DNA of 64,000 nucleotides from positions 45,656,521-45,720,520 of the forward strand of contig NC_132914.1 of the NCBI RefSeq assembly GCF_047675955.1. The letters are read 5' to 3'. The first letter of the stretch is position 1. Every line of letters starts with the position of its first letter. The notes under the pieces were generated by a model. It was not told where the DNA came from and searched no databases. It saw only the letters and a list, made by a program, of their open reading frames with translations. The DNA is from Chlorocebus sabaeus (lineage: Eukaryota; Chordata; Mammalia; Primates; Cercopithecidae). Below are positions 25,315-36,300 of the stretch, one piece after another. Both the position numbers and the translations under genes were made by a program.

Positions 25315-27814
25315 ACGATGTTGTCTTTCTAAATAAATGTTGAATAATTACCTCTACCTCATCACTGGCAGGTCAGAAAGAAACAGCTTTTACTCCTGGT
25401 TCGAAAGAAAAGCACTAAATCATTTACCTGCCCTTGGTGGCTACATGTCTCAGTTCATTCATGATGCAAAAGGTGAATTACAATACAAAGACAATGTGGA
25501 CTTATATTATTTTCTGATTATAAGGGCTGCAGATGTCCAGATGAGAGATTTTAAGATCATGTGATCAGGGAAGGCATCAAAGAGATGGGATTTGCGTATG
25601 ATTACTCAGTAGGTATTTGTGAAAAGAATAAAAGTAAATTGAATGAGGGGTCTCCAGTGGACTGAACTCTGGACTTCTTGTGTGCCACTCTCCCACACTT
25701 TCCTTTCCTAGCACTTGTGTTCTGCAAAGGATAAGGCAATCTCCAGAAGTAAGGAATTGATGGCTACTCCTTAGATTGGAATGGAGAAAAGTCTGCAGCT
25801 AAGGTCTTGTCGTCTTAACTCTAAAACCAAGCCAGTGTTAAGCCAGTGGCCTTAAAAATTTAACTTTGAATCTCTGCCTTGACTTCCCTTTCCCAGCAGC
25901 ATTGTGGCGCTTAATACCATTCCAGAATCTTAAGACTTTGATAAGGCCCCCGGACACCTGGTCCAACCATTCACACAATTGGAATTATCCCTACCATCTC
26001 CCTGACAGGCCAGAGATAGCCCGCAATAACATTTCCTCAAGGTCCCTCTCCAGATCAAAGCCTCCTAGCCACTCTTTTCTCTCCCACAAAGGAAGTATGC
26101 GTAAGTATCCTTTATTTTAACAGGTGACCCGCATAACCCTCTGTCCCATGTTTCCTTCTCCACCTTCAAAGCTGGGAATAGTAGTGTGTTTTCTTAGTAG
26201 ACAGATGTTAGGAGTCAGTACAGGTAAAACAAGGCCCTAGACTATAATAAAGGATGCTGGGATGAACTTTGTCCCTTCCCATATTTTTGAAGTTCCAAGC
26301 TGTGGATGCATTGCTCCTGGGCAGGGAAATAAGGTACCCTTCCCAGGAGTTTAGCACGTGGCCTGTTTAACAATAGGGCCTAATAATCTAACACCTCTTT
26401 TTCCGACTCTCTTAGGTATGTGAACTCCCAGGGTGAAAGCATCATATTCCACCTCATGTTGGTCTATCCAGGTGGACCAAACAAAAAGAAACCGCAGGTG
26501 TCAGTCCTCTCTCTTACTCCAGCAAGACATATTGAAAAGCCGGAGGGATGGCACAGGACCAGAAGCTGCAACATTAAAAACATTGGGGCTCTTAAGTGAA
26601 CTCTTCCCCCTTTACCCACTAGAGCTGCTTAAGGGCCATGTAAAACCAGGCAGTAATGGACAGGCTATGGGACGGGGTTGGTGGAAGTGCTTTTCTAGGT
26701 TATCTGTGTTTCTACCTCAGGATCTTGGTGCTAACATTGCTGGGGGCAGTGGGTAGAAGATGCCAGCATGATTACAGTGGCTAAAGAATACAGAAATTAA
26801 TTCCACATAGAAGTATGAAGCATCTCATATAGAGGAGTCAGTTGACACAAATTCCCCAGGCTGGATGAGGGAAAAGTACTCTTACATTCAACCCTAAATA
26901 GGACTCCTGGGAGCAATGGTGGGTCCCAGGTGACAAATGGGATGTAACTAGCCTCTGTGCCTCAGACCATGTGTTTCTCAAATGGATAAGAAAGGTCTAT
27001 CTGGTATTCTCTGTTCAGGGTCTCAGAGTGATTCTTGGGTCTATGGTTTCTGTTGAGATCTCTATAGCTGGCATCTAGTGTGTATCATCCCTTAAATATT
27101 CCTTTCTTAGGGAAGGCAGGTGAATATGAACACTGAACACAGGAGAAAGGGGAAGACAGGAGGAAAAAGTCTTACTTAGTTTAAAGCAAATTACATAAGA
27201 CATTAATAACATGCCTTTGGGCCATAAAATGCAGAAATATATATATTTTTTCCTGGTCATCAAAGTCTACCCCTAAACAAAGGGGAAAGTTTCCAGATAC
27301 TACTCCTGATCCTGTTGGCTAGCTCAGGAAAGAATGGTCCACTGTGTAAGTCTGTATTTGGACCAGGTCCAGGGTGGTAAGATGGTCTCAGGGTCACTAA
27401 CTTCTACCTTGTGCAAAACTGCATTAGTCAGAAAGGGGGCCCAAATTCAGACAGGCTCAACAATTCCTTATATATTTTTCAAAGTGCTTTTGTTGCATGT
27501 TTCATTTTCTGCTATACATGGCAATAAATATTTGTTGCTTTGGTCTGTACAAAGTCTGTGAGGAAGGTAAGACAGATGTTATCTAAATGGACAAACAATA
27601 AATACAGAGAACAATCTTGTTCTGAGTCCCCCAGATAATAGTGAAAGAACCTGAAAAAGGTCTTTTGATTTATAGTCCAAATCTATACCATATTGCCACC
27701 TTTCAAGTTGTTGCTTACATACAGTAAATGCCAAGAACTAGACAATATTCCAGGAGTCCTGCAATGAGCCTGCATGCCACAGCTTTCTAAAAGAGAATGT
27801 GAAGGTCCCCAGCA
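25315..27814. other. Intergenic, downstream of SENP1 3' end
   Basis: Roughly 2.5 kb between the last Alu and the SENP1 poly(A) site, with no recognisable repeat except L2-like wording near 25560-25600. Small frames at 25337-25564 and 26433-26756 (plus) show no known domain. A minus-strand AATAAA also occurs at about 26110, and a distal alternative SENP1 poly(A) site cannot be ruled out. Confidence 0.5.
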
Positions 27815-27833
27815 ACTCATATATAGAAAGCTA

Positions 27834-27839
27834 TTTATT
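27834..27839 (-). terminator. SENP1: SENP1 poly(A) signal AATAAA
   Basis: Plus-strand TTTATT is AATAAA on the transcribed strand. It is the only canonical hexamer I find between the stop codon and this point. A G/T-richer stretch ('gagttgctgggg' in transcript sense) lies about 15-25 nt further on, suited to a downstream element. Cleavage is expected near 27812-27822. Confidence 0.7.
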
Positions 27840-27847
27840 TCCTATAG

Positions 27848-27925
27848 AAAACTCAAAACAAAGAAAAAGAAAGAAAAATAAAGAGAGACAGAAACAGAAA
27901 GGGAAAGAGAGAGAGAGAGAGAAAA
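27848..27925 (-). repeat. CU-rich tract in SENP1 3' UTR next to the poly(A) signal
   Basis: The plus strand is A/G-rich (GAAA units, then (GA)n at 27908-27922), so the transcript carries a pyrimidine-rich tract of about 75 nt ending some 9 nt before AAUAAA. Confidence 0.8.
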
Positions 27926-28598
27926 CAAGCACACAAAAGGTGGTCTTTCCCCAAAAGGCAGGCAGTTGAAGGTAGGACATGTAGTTGCTGGAGTGGAAAC
28001 AGTAACATTCAGTTAACAATGGAATATTTAAAAAAAATAGTTTTCTTTTCAAATTGTAACTTGTGGTAAAACATAGAAAAATGTACTAAACAAGCTTGTA
28101 TAAAACAGTAAAATCTTCAAATAAGCCCAGGGAAAAAGCACAATGCTGGAAAGAATGCGGTACAAGGGGAGAGGAGAAAAGATTTCATACAAAACTACCT
28201 ATTACAATACAGAAAAAAGTATAAAATGTTCCTACTTTGGAACTTAAGTACAAAATGACACTGGCATTGATCACTATCTAAGCCTGAGGAGCTCTCAGAG
28301 GGTGGGGAGAGATGCTAGAAAGAAAAGGAATAGCAGTTTTAAAATCTCAAGTTGATCAGTCCAAGCTCCACCCGTTTTTTTTTTAGCTGAAAATATCATC
28401 CCCCTCTGTAACCTCTACCCATATGGCAAAGTTCATCCAGGCCTCAAAATATTCCATTAGGTAGTCCACAAACACCCTACTCATAGGGGCTGGGATCTCT
28501 GTGTGCTGGAATTTGGAAAATGGAAATAAATCTACAGGCTAAATGGTGAACACATTCAGTCTTTAAAAAAGAAAAAAATAGCATATCCCTGTGAAATT

Positions 28599-28648
28599 TT
28601 ATACATATATATACATATATATGTATATATATATGTATACATATGAAA
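28599..28648. repeat. TATACA/TATGTA self-complementary tract in 3' UTR
   Basis: TA- and CA-containing units on the left are mirrored by TATG units on the right, so the RNA can fold into one AU-rich hairpin with arms of about 20 nt. Confidence 0.8.
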
Positions 28649-29080
28649 TTCTCTGTGGTTAGAAACATATTTAAACTAGCCACAGACCAAACTAGACCTG
28701 CATTCATCCAACGCTGGAATTTTATGCTAAATACTAAGGTCCTTCTTCTTCTTGGTCAGAAGCAGGCAACAGTAAAAGTGGTGCTTTGTTGCACCACTGA
28801 AACCGCTCCCTGGGTGGGTCTTCCCCATATCATGTGTTGGTAGCACATGCAAACCCCTGCTTTTAAGGAAAGGACTGCTTGGAACTTTGGGACCTGTCCA
28901 GGGCTCATGTGCTGTGCCTCCGGATAGGATGAAGCTACAGGTGATAAAACAGCTACGTATAAAAGCAGGTGGATTTTGTATAGGGACATATAAATAGGAA
29001 AGGTCCTGGAGGAGGGGACTTACGTCTGTGCCCCAAAATCCAGTTTACAGTCACATTCCTGACTATACATCGTGAAAAGT

Positions 29081-29106
29081 GTGTGTGTGTGTGGGTGTGT
29101 GTGTAT
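29081..29106 (+). repeat. (TG)n microsatellite in SENP1 3' UTR
   Basis: Interrupted TG dinucleotide run, (CA)n in transcript sense. Confidence 0.85.
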
Positions 29107-29545
29107 GTCCTGTATATGCTGGTGGTTTTTATCCCTACCTTTTGCCCATGCCCTTTCCTACTTCTTAGTAAGGCCTAACAACAAGAATTTATATGAAACC
29201 AAGATTCTTTCCAAGCTTTTCTCAGTCCCATAATTAGGGACTGAGCAAGGCTGGAGCCCTTTGAAAACAAGATGGCAGAACTGAAGAAGTGAAAAGCAGT
29301 CTCTCTCTTCAGATTAGGGATGTCCCTCACCCCTTTCACAGCACCAAAGTTTCTTTGCAAAAATAGTATCTGAGATACAAAAGGAAAGGCAGATGTGCTT
29401 GTGAATGCATCTCGCCAGGGCCTGGTCCAGGATCAAGGGTGTTACAAGAACAGAGGGCTGGGAGCAGCTGTTTCCAAGGTCTCTGGCTGTAGACAACAAA
29501 GAGCTGGTCCCCCACATGGTCAAGGTCTGCTAACTGAGACAGTCT

Positions 29546-29608
29546 TCACAAGAGTTTTCGGTGGAGGATCTCCCAGACCATCCGCTTCCGGAAGTATGGC
29601 ATGTGTTG
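29546..29608 (-). CDS. SENP1: SENP1 terminal coding exon (residues ~625-644, stop)
   Basis: After the acceptor CTACAG this exon encodes [20 protein letters not shown] and a TGA stop (29546-29548), identical to the human C-terminus as I recall it. It supplies the last helix of the Ulp1-type protease fold, and a nuclear export signal has been described in the final residues, which helps SENP1 shuttle. The exon begins in phase 0 after the Cys603 exon, 995 nt away. No alternative stop or frameshift is seen. Confidence 0.98.
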
Positions 29609-30603
29609 CTGTAGAGACACAGAGACACCCTTAATTTTCAATGCTTTTGTCTAGACCTAATACTCCTTTCCCCATACTTCTTTCTTTTGCAAGGTTTTCA
29701 ACAAACAGTCTCAGTTGTATTTCTGGTCTTTTAAATTATTCATTCTTGGTTACATGTGGTTTTTTTCTTTTCATTATTTTTTCTATTGTAATTTCTATTG
29801 CTATTTTTCATTGTTATAGCCTTAGAAGTTACACTGGGTATTTCCAGGAATCCCCAGGCTGTGCCCACATGTCTCTAAGAATTTTGAGAATGGTGTCTAA
29901 TAAGTCCTCTATGTTGAACTTTTAAGAGGATATGAGCCTAGGCCTAAAAATAAAAAATTCACTTTTTAGAAGAATTAAGGGAACTTCAAGAGTCAGCTCA
30001 GGCTGGTCTAGACAAAGGGCTATGGTAGAAAAATCTGGTAAAGCCACTGATTCAAACAGAAGTAAAAGACTTAAGTGGAGAACACATCAGAATAAACCAT
30101 AATCTCTAGTCTCAATCCACTCTGGTCTGAGGGACCACATGGACAGAAATGACCAATCACTCTCTAATAGAAGACTGACCAGATTCATCAAGTGAGGGGT
30201 CAGGGGAGGGGGCAGCATAACAAATTACACTAAGAGATTGAGGTATGGCCTATTCCCAAACCTGACTACTAACGGAATGCAAGGGAACTAAAGAAACTTG
30301 CTATGGTCCCAGTTCTCTTTAGAAGTTACAGTAGGTAGAGGAGACAGGCAGAGAAGGTTCTGCTCTTAACCAGGAAACTTTTACTACAATAACCGAGGTG
30401 TGGTAACCCAGGACGTGGTTTATCACTAATTTTCTTTCTTTTGTGATGTGGCTCAGGCAGTAACCATCAGTGTTATGAATCATGGGCTGAAGCACGCTAA
30501 AGGTTAGGGCAGAGGCCCCTAAAGAGAACTGGAGAGAAAAACATCTACAGGGCAGCTTGGAGACAAAGTAATCCTAGAGCTCCCTATGGAAGGCTCAGTT
30601 CAC
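29609..30603 (-). other. SENP1: SENP1 intron (995 bp)
   Basis: GT-AG intron between the Cys603 exon and the terminal exon. No Alu, L1 or other repeat is recognisable. A T-rich patch lies at 29757-29815. Confidence 0.85.
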
Positions 30604-30699
30604 CTGTGTGAAGTTGATTGGTCTGTCTTTGGTAATACAGTCAGCATATTTGCAGGCAAACATCCCACAGTCACTTCCATTCATCTGCTGTGGAATTTC
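30604..30699 (-). CDS. SENP1: SENP1 exon with catalytic Cys603 (residues ~593-624)
   Basis: Encodes EIPQQMNGSDCGMFACKYAD and the following 12 residues: the signature nucleophile motif of C48 proteases. The catalytic cysteine codon (TGT) is at 30667-30669 and the oxyanion-hole glutamine (Gln597, CAG) at 30685-30687. The thiolate attacks the Gly-Gly C-terminus of SUMO for both precursor processing and deconjugation. Exactly 32 codons, phase 0 at both ends, acceptor TTCCAG, donor GTGAAC. Catalytically intact by inspection. Confidence 0.98.
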
Positions 30700-31222
30700 C
30701 TGGAAGACCAACAAAAACAAAAATGACATCTTTCCAAGCTTCTCTCCTTCTTAGATTAAAAATAAGAACGAAACGATATAAATTATACAGGTTTCTCTAA
30801 ATTATAAACAGATGACTCTGGCCCCCTCAGTCAGGACAACAGAGGCTCAAAGAAACAAAATATAACATTCCAGTCAGGTCTATGTACTTCATAGTAATCA
30901 CACTGGAGACTATCTCAGACTTCCATGGCACCTAAAGGTATAAAAACTGCTTCCTCCCCCAGAGGCCAAATAATCAGCAAACATTCCCCTTAGGAGTGAA
31001 AAGCTTAGGAAAATATCTGGGCATTTAGCAAACCTAGTTCTACATAAGAAACACACTGTTTTCCTACGGATAGCTTAATTTATCCTCCCCCAGAAACCAA
31101 CCAACCAAGCTGAAGTCAGGCTAGACACTAAGACAGGTGATCCCTGGGAATTAAGCAGTAAAATTCTTTCCTCCCCAGATACCCTACTCTTAGGATTTTT
31201 ATTTCATCAAGATGAAAAGTAC
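30700..31222 (-). other. SENP1: SENP1 intron (523 bp)
   Basis: Short GT-AG intron without recognisable repeats. 'aaaccaaccaaccaag' near 31094 is a minor ACCA run. Confidence 0.85.
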
Positions 31223-31307
31223 CTGGCTTTTCTTGCTGAAGAGCTGCCAGCCATTGGTGTCAAACTCTTTCCTTTTCTTGTCAATGCTTTCTTGCTTTAG
31301 GTATTGC
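31223..31307 (-). CDS. SENP1: SENP1 protease-domain exon (residues ~564-592)
   Basis: Completes a split Leu codon (TT from the previous exon plus G here), then encodes QYLKQESIDKKRKEFDTNGW and QLFSKKSQ. It is a basic surface segment of the protease domain between the Asp550 strand and the Cys603 motif. 85 nt, entering in phase 2 and leaving in phase 0. Acceptor TTTAG, donor GTACTT (weaker than consensus at +3 to +5). Identical to human in my recollection. Confidence 0.97.
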
Positions 31308-31481
31308 CTAAAGGTATCAGGAGAGAATGAGACAAGCAGTGCAGAACATGGATGACAGCTGCCACACTAAGAATGCAGCTGACAATCCCTAGGAACAAAT
31401 TTGTTTCATCTGCTCTTCTGAGGAAAAGAGTATATAATGCTGGCAAGAAATCCCCGGATTGTTCAGTTTTCTCCAGAGCTG

Positions 31482-31510
31482 AGCTTGCCTCTTCTAGCTT
31501 GCCTCTTCTA
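31482..31510 (+). repeat. 14-bp tandem duplication
   Basis: The unit 'agcttgcctcttct' occurs twice in direct succession (31482-31495, 31496-31509). Confidence 0.95.
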
Positions 31511-31874
31511 ATGTCCACTCTGTCAACTCAAAAGGAACATGACCTCTGCCTATACTAGTTAAGCTCCTTCTACCTACCATTCCTTCTGAGGAACGATTCT
31601 TTTTATTCTTTTCCTTGGTTTATATGGTCCTTTAGAACTCAATCTAATGGAAGAAAAGTGCTTTTCTGGCACTACTGAGGTATTTATTTACTATTGTTGG
31701 CTTGGTTCTCCTATGTAAAAATTAAATCCAAATCAACAATGTATTGAGTATACCTTCGATAGAGCACTCTTAAGTGCAAACTGTTTACCATTGTGGAATC
31801 TACTTCCTCCTGGCCATCAGAGTGGTACAGTGAGGAATAGGTGTTTTGGAAAATGAAACAGGTGGAGCATAAAG

Positions 31875-32020
31875 AGATTTGCATTCTGGTTTCCCACCTG
31901 AGCCACTAACTAATAGGACTTGGGCAAATCAAAGGCACCTCTGTGGGCCTTGGTCTCTTCATTTGAAAAATGAGGAGGTCGGATTAAATGATTTCTAAGT
32001 AGCATCTATATCTTTATATC
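31875..32020 (+). mobile_element. MIR SINE
   Basis: 'cccacctgagccactaacta', 'cttgggcaaatcaaaggcac' and 'ttcatttgaaaaatgaggag' follow the MIR core order. Confidence 0.85.
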
Positions 32021-32242
32021 TAGTCTATATTTTAGTGCATTAGGATAGTAATTGCTCCCATTAGGGCTTACTTTGGTATTGTTTTTAAACTAAACTTACT
32101 TAGACACAAAATATGCATTTTTACTTAATATGAAGATTTTATCAATCACTCCACTGAAGGTATCAAACAACTGAGTTCTATTACTGGAAAAACACCACAT
32201 ATACCCGATATCAAACTCTTCTGTCCTCAACTCCCTACTTAC

Positions 32243-32322
32243 AAGAGGATTCTGCAGGCTTCATTGTTTATCCCACCCATAGAGTCGTAATAGGTAATAT
32301 TCTTCTTTCTAAAGTCCACAAC
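32243..32322 (-). CDS. SENP1: SENP1 exon with catalytic Asp550 (residues ~538-564)
   Basis: Encodes VVDFRKKNITYYDSMGGINN followed by EACRIL and the first two bases of a split Leu codon. The aspartate of the catalytic triad (in YYDSMGG) is GAC at 32284-32286; it orients the catalytic His533 of the neighbouring exon. 80 nt, phase 0 in, phase 2 out. Acceptor TTCTCAG, donor GTAAGT (consensus). No change from human that I can see. Confidence 0.98.
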
Positions 32323-33166
32323 CTGAGAATAAGAAAAAAAATCTGAGTGTTTATGAAGTGAAGAAAACTGGTTTAAGCTTTTCTCTTTCCTGCCCTTTGG
32401 AACCTTCTGCCAGACTTCCTACAAAATCATGATAAGTTTGACTGATACTTTGCATTATATTATGCTTAATCTGCAGAGAAAAAAAATGAAGGGGTTATTC
32501 ACATAAAACTATGATGCCACTGATCAACGGGTGGCCCCATTACTGCTGTGAAGCCTTTTTCTAATGTTCATTCTCTCCCTCTGCAAAGTGGGCAACAGTG
32601 AAGAAACTACATGATTTTCAGGGAATATAAGGTGAGTATCTCAAAATCATTTCCACAGTTTCAGAAAGATGGTGAGCAGATTCTGGGTTTTATTTCTTTA
32701 TATTGAGAAGTTCCTTTTAGCTTTATGCTTTTCAAATGTAATCCAAAACAGACTGTGAAACAGTTTTATTAACACATTAGGCTAATGCTCACAGAGTCAT
32801 AAAAATATTAAATTACCAAGTATGCAAGGTAAGTCACGATTAGGCTGAAAATAACAGTCACAGAATCTGAGTGGCAGCATCATTAATAAGTCACTTTTTC
32901 CCCCCATGCCTTCCTTTAAGACTGCTTAGACACCCTATAACTCTCTTTTAAATATTTCCAGAAAAGGAAATTCCATAGCTTTCTTCAAAATCTATATCCC
33001 AATCTTGATAGGAACTTCATTGATCTATCTGATTTTAGTCAACCTACTACTAAACACTCTTTCTCTCAACAATCAAGGGAAAATGTAGAACTACTACTCA
33101 CTACCCTTTGTGTGTTCTATAATTACATAGCTTTTACATTTTATCAAAAATGAAAGGGGTACTCAC
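32323..33166 (-). other. SENP1: SENP1 intron (844 bp)
   Basis: GT-AG intron with a consensus GTGAGT donor. No recognisable transposon. Confidence 0.85.
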
Positions 33167-33370
33167 AGCTAGACACCAGTGCACTCCCAGGTGAATGGGC
33201 ACCAAAAGAATGTCAACAGAAAATACATCTACTTTCTTTGTCCAACGTTTCACTGCCTGATAACCAGCCGTTTTTAATTTAGTGAAGAAAAACGTATTAA
33301 ATGCATGCACACTTGGCAAGCCCTTCTCTTTACTTCGCTCCATCAGCATATTCATGTAGAAATTGATGAT
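33167..33370 (-). CDS. SENP1: SENP1 exon with catalytic His533 (residues ~470-537)
   Basis: Encodes 68 residues from IINFYMNMLMERSKEKGLPS to VPIHLGVHWCLA, the first half of the Ulp1 protease fold. The HW pair is the catalytic His533 (CAC, 33179-33181) and Trp534; the tryptophan closes over the SUMO Gly-Gly in the substrate tunnel. Phase 0 at both ends. The exon must end after GCT, because the next exon begins GTT GTG GAC and GTGAGT forms a consensus donor; reading through instead would give an early stop in the intron. Identical to human as recalled. A 13-kb intron lies upstream of it. Confidence 0.98.
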
Positions 33371-36300
33371 CTGTGGGAAGAAGTTACACCTATTAGACAC
33401 TCAGGCCTAGCCTTTCAAAGCAGTTGCAGTTGCTGTATTGAATAGCATATGTAATTGTTTCCTAATAAACTGAATTAAGTCTTCAACATCCAACAGACTC
33501 ATTTCTCTAAATCAAATTCTGACTAGAAGGGGGAAGGCTGAAGTGCTATAAACAGTGAAAAGAGAAAAAGCTGACATATATTATGGGGTTGGGAGTACCA
33601 ATGGGCAGACGCTGGCGAGGCTTGAAGAAGACTGAAGGTTAGGTCAAAAGACTGCAGAAAGACAGGGATGTTAGAAGGTGAGGCTTATAGAAAAGGAAAG
33701 GAAGGCATGCAAACAGTTTAATAAGGTACATTAGCAGTTACCTTTACCTACTGGAACTGTGATAGCAATTTAAGTAGATACTGAGCTCAGTTAGAGCCTA
33801 GTGTTAGTCAAGTTAAAATCAAGAATTCACACTTTATATCAGAGCCACATGTTTTTGCACAAAGATGGAAAACTCTGCTCTACGGTTTGAGACTGCCTTT
33901 TCAACTCTCAGAGGAAACTCTTTTGGTCGCAAGTAGAACTAAGTGACAGGAGAAGCCATCAATTATATTAGAAAAACACCTGTAAACTGATAGTAGCTCA
34001 GCAACGTCACCTTTATATAAAGGCACACATGGAAGCATAAAAACCTACCTTATGTGAGACCTAAAAGTCAAGTCACAAACATGAAGAGTAAAGTTCTACC
34101 CCAGAATCTATATGGTTAGCTTTCTCATCTTTGTTGATTCCATTTATGCCTTCACTATCAAGTGTGGAAAGAAATTACAATGCCTGAGTGGGGAGATGTG
34201 TGATTCTTTCTGTTAATGAAACAACATCTTCTCTAATAGTGACTGTGTTGTGTATGGTTCCATTAGGTCCAGGACTCTTGGTACTAAAACCTGAAAGTTA
34301 TTGTGCCGGAAGTTACTGCATACTTACTTTATGTGGCCAGCTGAGGTCACGCCAGTGTCTGTCAACTGCAAGGAATGAATGGGCTAACTGATCCACGGCT
34401 TGGAAATATGACTAAGAAAACAGGCACATTTTTCAGAATGCTTTTTGGGGAATGGGAAAATGCCCCTGTTCTTTGACAAATATTTACACACCAGGATGCC
34501 AGAACAGTGAGCTACTGCCCAACAGTAAGCAACAACATACTGGGTAGGCAGCAGGGAACACTGCCAGGAACACACCGGAGCATGGTCTAGACCAGAGAAA
34601 GGGCCTATAGATGAGGATGCCTAGGCAGCTGCGGGGAAACCACACTCGCCATGAGGCAGAACTCTGAGGTGGGAAAGGCTAGGACTGAAGAAAGACACTG
34701 TTTTCTCTGCAGCTCTGATGACTGAGCAACAGGCCCAGTCAGCCCAAAGGACTCAGGTTATGGCTTATTCTCTGCCTAGTGTGATGCCCAACAGATAACT
34801 GGAGCTCAGTTGTTATAGATAATGACACTTAATCAAGACACAATTAGAATCAGGTATTTCTCAACTATAAGTTTCCAATCTAACTCTGCCCCTCAGGATA
34901 ATGGTGCTAAAGGATGCCTCTAGGTTTCTAAAGGCAGCCACAAATGCAGTAGGATCTTCTCAGCAAGTACAGATTTCTAGGCTGTAAACTATGTTCTCTA
35001 ATGAGGAAAAATTGGCAAGAAGGAATTCACTGATTCCTCTGGCCTTCTACCCATCTTATAATGTTGGCCACGTTATAGGTTAAGCCCTTCAACCCAAGAC
35101 ATAAGCAAATGACCTGCCAGTCACTGTAAGTGAAACCTTCCATGGGGCAGACAGCTTATATACTCCAACAAGAAATAACGACTGAAGCAGGAGGGACCAG
35201 GCAGAGAGATAAGGACGGTGAAGCACCTGACAGCCATGGAGATACATCTCCCCTAGGTGTCTATCAGAGATTACCTCTGGAATTGTAAGTCTGAAGTGAA
35301 AAAAAAAAGAATGACATAAATGAGTGTCATGCTATACATCACTATTCTATTTTTCAAGAGGAAAGAGTTCCAGAAACCAAGGAAGCTTAGCTGGACTTAC
35401 ACAGCCTGAGTTTTGCTTGTTTTTTCACCTTGAGAGGGTTCACTAGAAAGCTCAAGACCAACACAGTTGAACAAGAACAGAGAACCCCAGTGATCAGACA
35501 TGGTATCTGTTCCCTTTTGAGAATTCCTCTTCCATTGCTGCACCCAACCAAAGTTTCTCAACTGAGAGGGAAATGGCCTCCTCCAAAGTCAACTAGTTAA
35601 TTAGCTCTAAGGAATGATCTGGGTTCTTTTTCATTTCCCCTAGATCCCAGTAGGAGGGAGTTTGGTGACCTCAATGCTCCCCACATTAGCTGAGAATGTA
35701 AATCTGACATCTCAGACAGAATTTAGATTCAAGTCTTTCTCCTCAATTTTTTAGCTATTACTCCATCCAAATGAGGAAAATTGCCACAGTTCAGCCAAGA
35801 CACCATCATACCAAAAAAACAAGCTAAGAGAGAACAAAGAAGTCCTACATGTCATCTCACAGAGGAGGGCTGAAGATGAAGGAAAAAGAAATGAGAGAAG
35901 GGATCACAGTGTTCAAGATGAAAGAGGAGCAGTGATGGTCACAGCATTTGCTTGCATTTTGTGAAGACAACGGTCCCCTACGCCAAGTTGGCAACAGCCC
36001 TTTACTCAAACAAGACTCTCTTAGCATCAGCAGATCCTAAATTCCCTTTGAAATAAGGAGCTAAAAGTAGATCAGCCCTGTGCTTGCTGTTTGTCTCGCC
36101 ATTATACCACAATCTGAGGACTACTGTCAACGTTAGTCCACCTGTCACCTTTTCTGGGACCCACACTTGCCTCTATTTGCTCATTGTGGCTCTTGGTGCT
36201 TAAGGAGCTGCCCTTCCTGCTGCCTTCGCAGGCTTGGCCATAAGCAACTACTTGTCTATGCAGTCATGTTTAGGGATGGGTGGGTTGTTTATAGTGCCTT

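Larger units (their letters stand above)
27815..29545 (-). other. SENP1: SENP1 3' untranslated region
   Basis: Starts just after the TGA at 29546-29548 and runs to the predicted cleavage site some 15-25 nt past the only canonical AATAAA, about 1.7 kb. It contains a TG microsatellite (29081-29106), a self-complementary TA/CA tract (28599-28648), scattered AUUUA words in transcript sense (near 28530, 28547, 28731 and 28994) and a pyrimidine tract just before the poly(A) signal. I recognise no transposon in it. The 3' boundary is inferred and not directly shown. Confidence 0.75.
31308..32242 (-). other. SENP1: SENP1 intron (935 bp) with a MIR
   Basis: GT-AG intron. It holds a MIR at 31875-32020 and a 14-bp tandem duplication at 31482-31509, about 175 nt from the 31223-31307 exon on its acceptor side. 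Confidence 0.85.

Noticed and set aside
26108..26115. Minus-strand AATAAA as the main SENP1 poly(A) signal
   Set aside because: The hexamer at 27834-27839 is nearer the stop codon and has a suitable downstream region; the distal one could only be an alternative site.
1..27814. COL2A1 exons or another coding gene
   Set aside because: No Gly-X-Y repeat coding sequence and no recognisable exon of any gene; the stretch appears intergenic.
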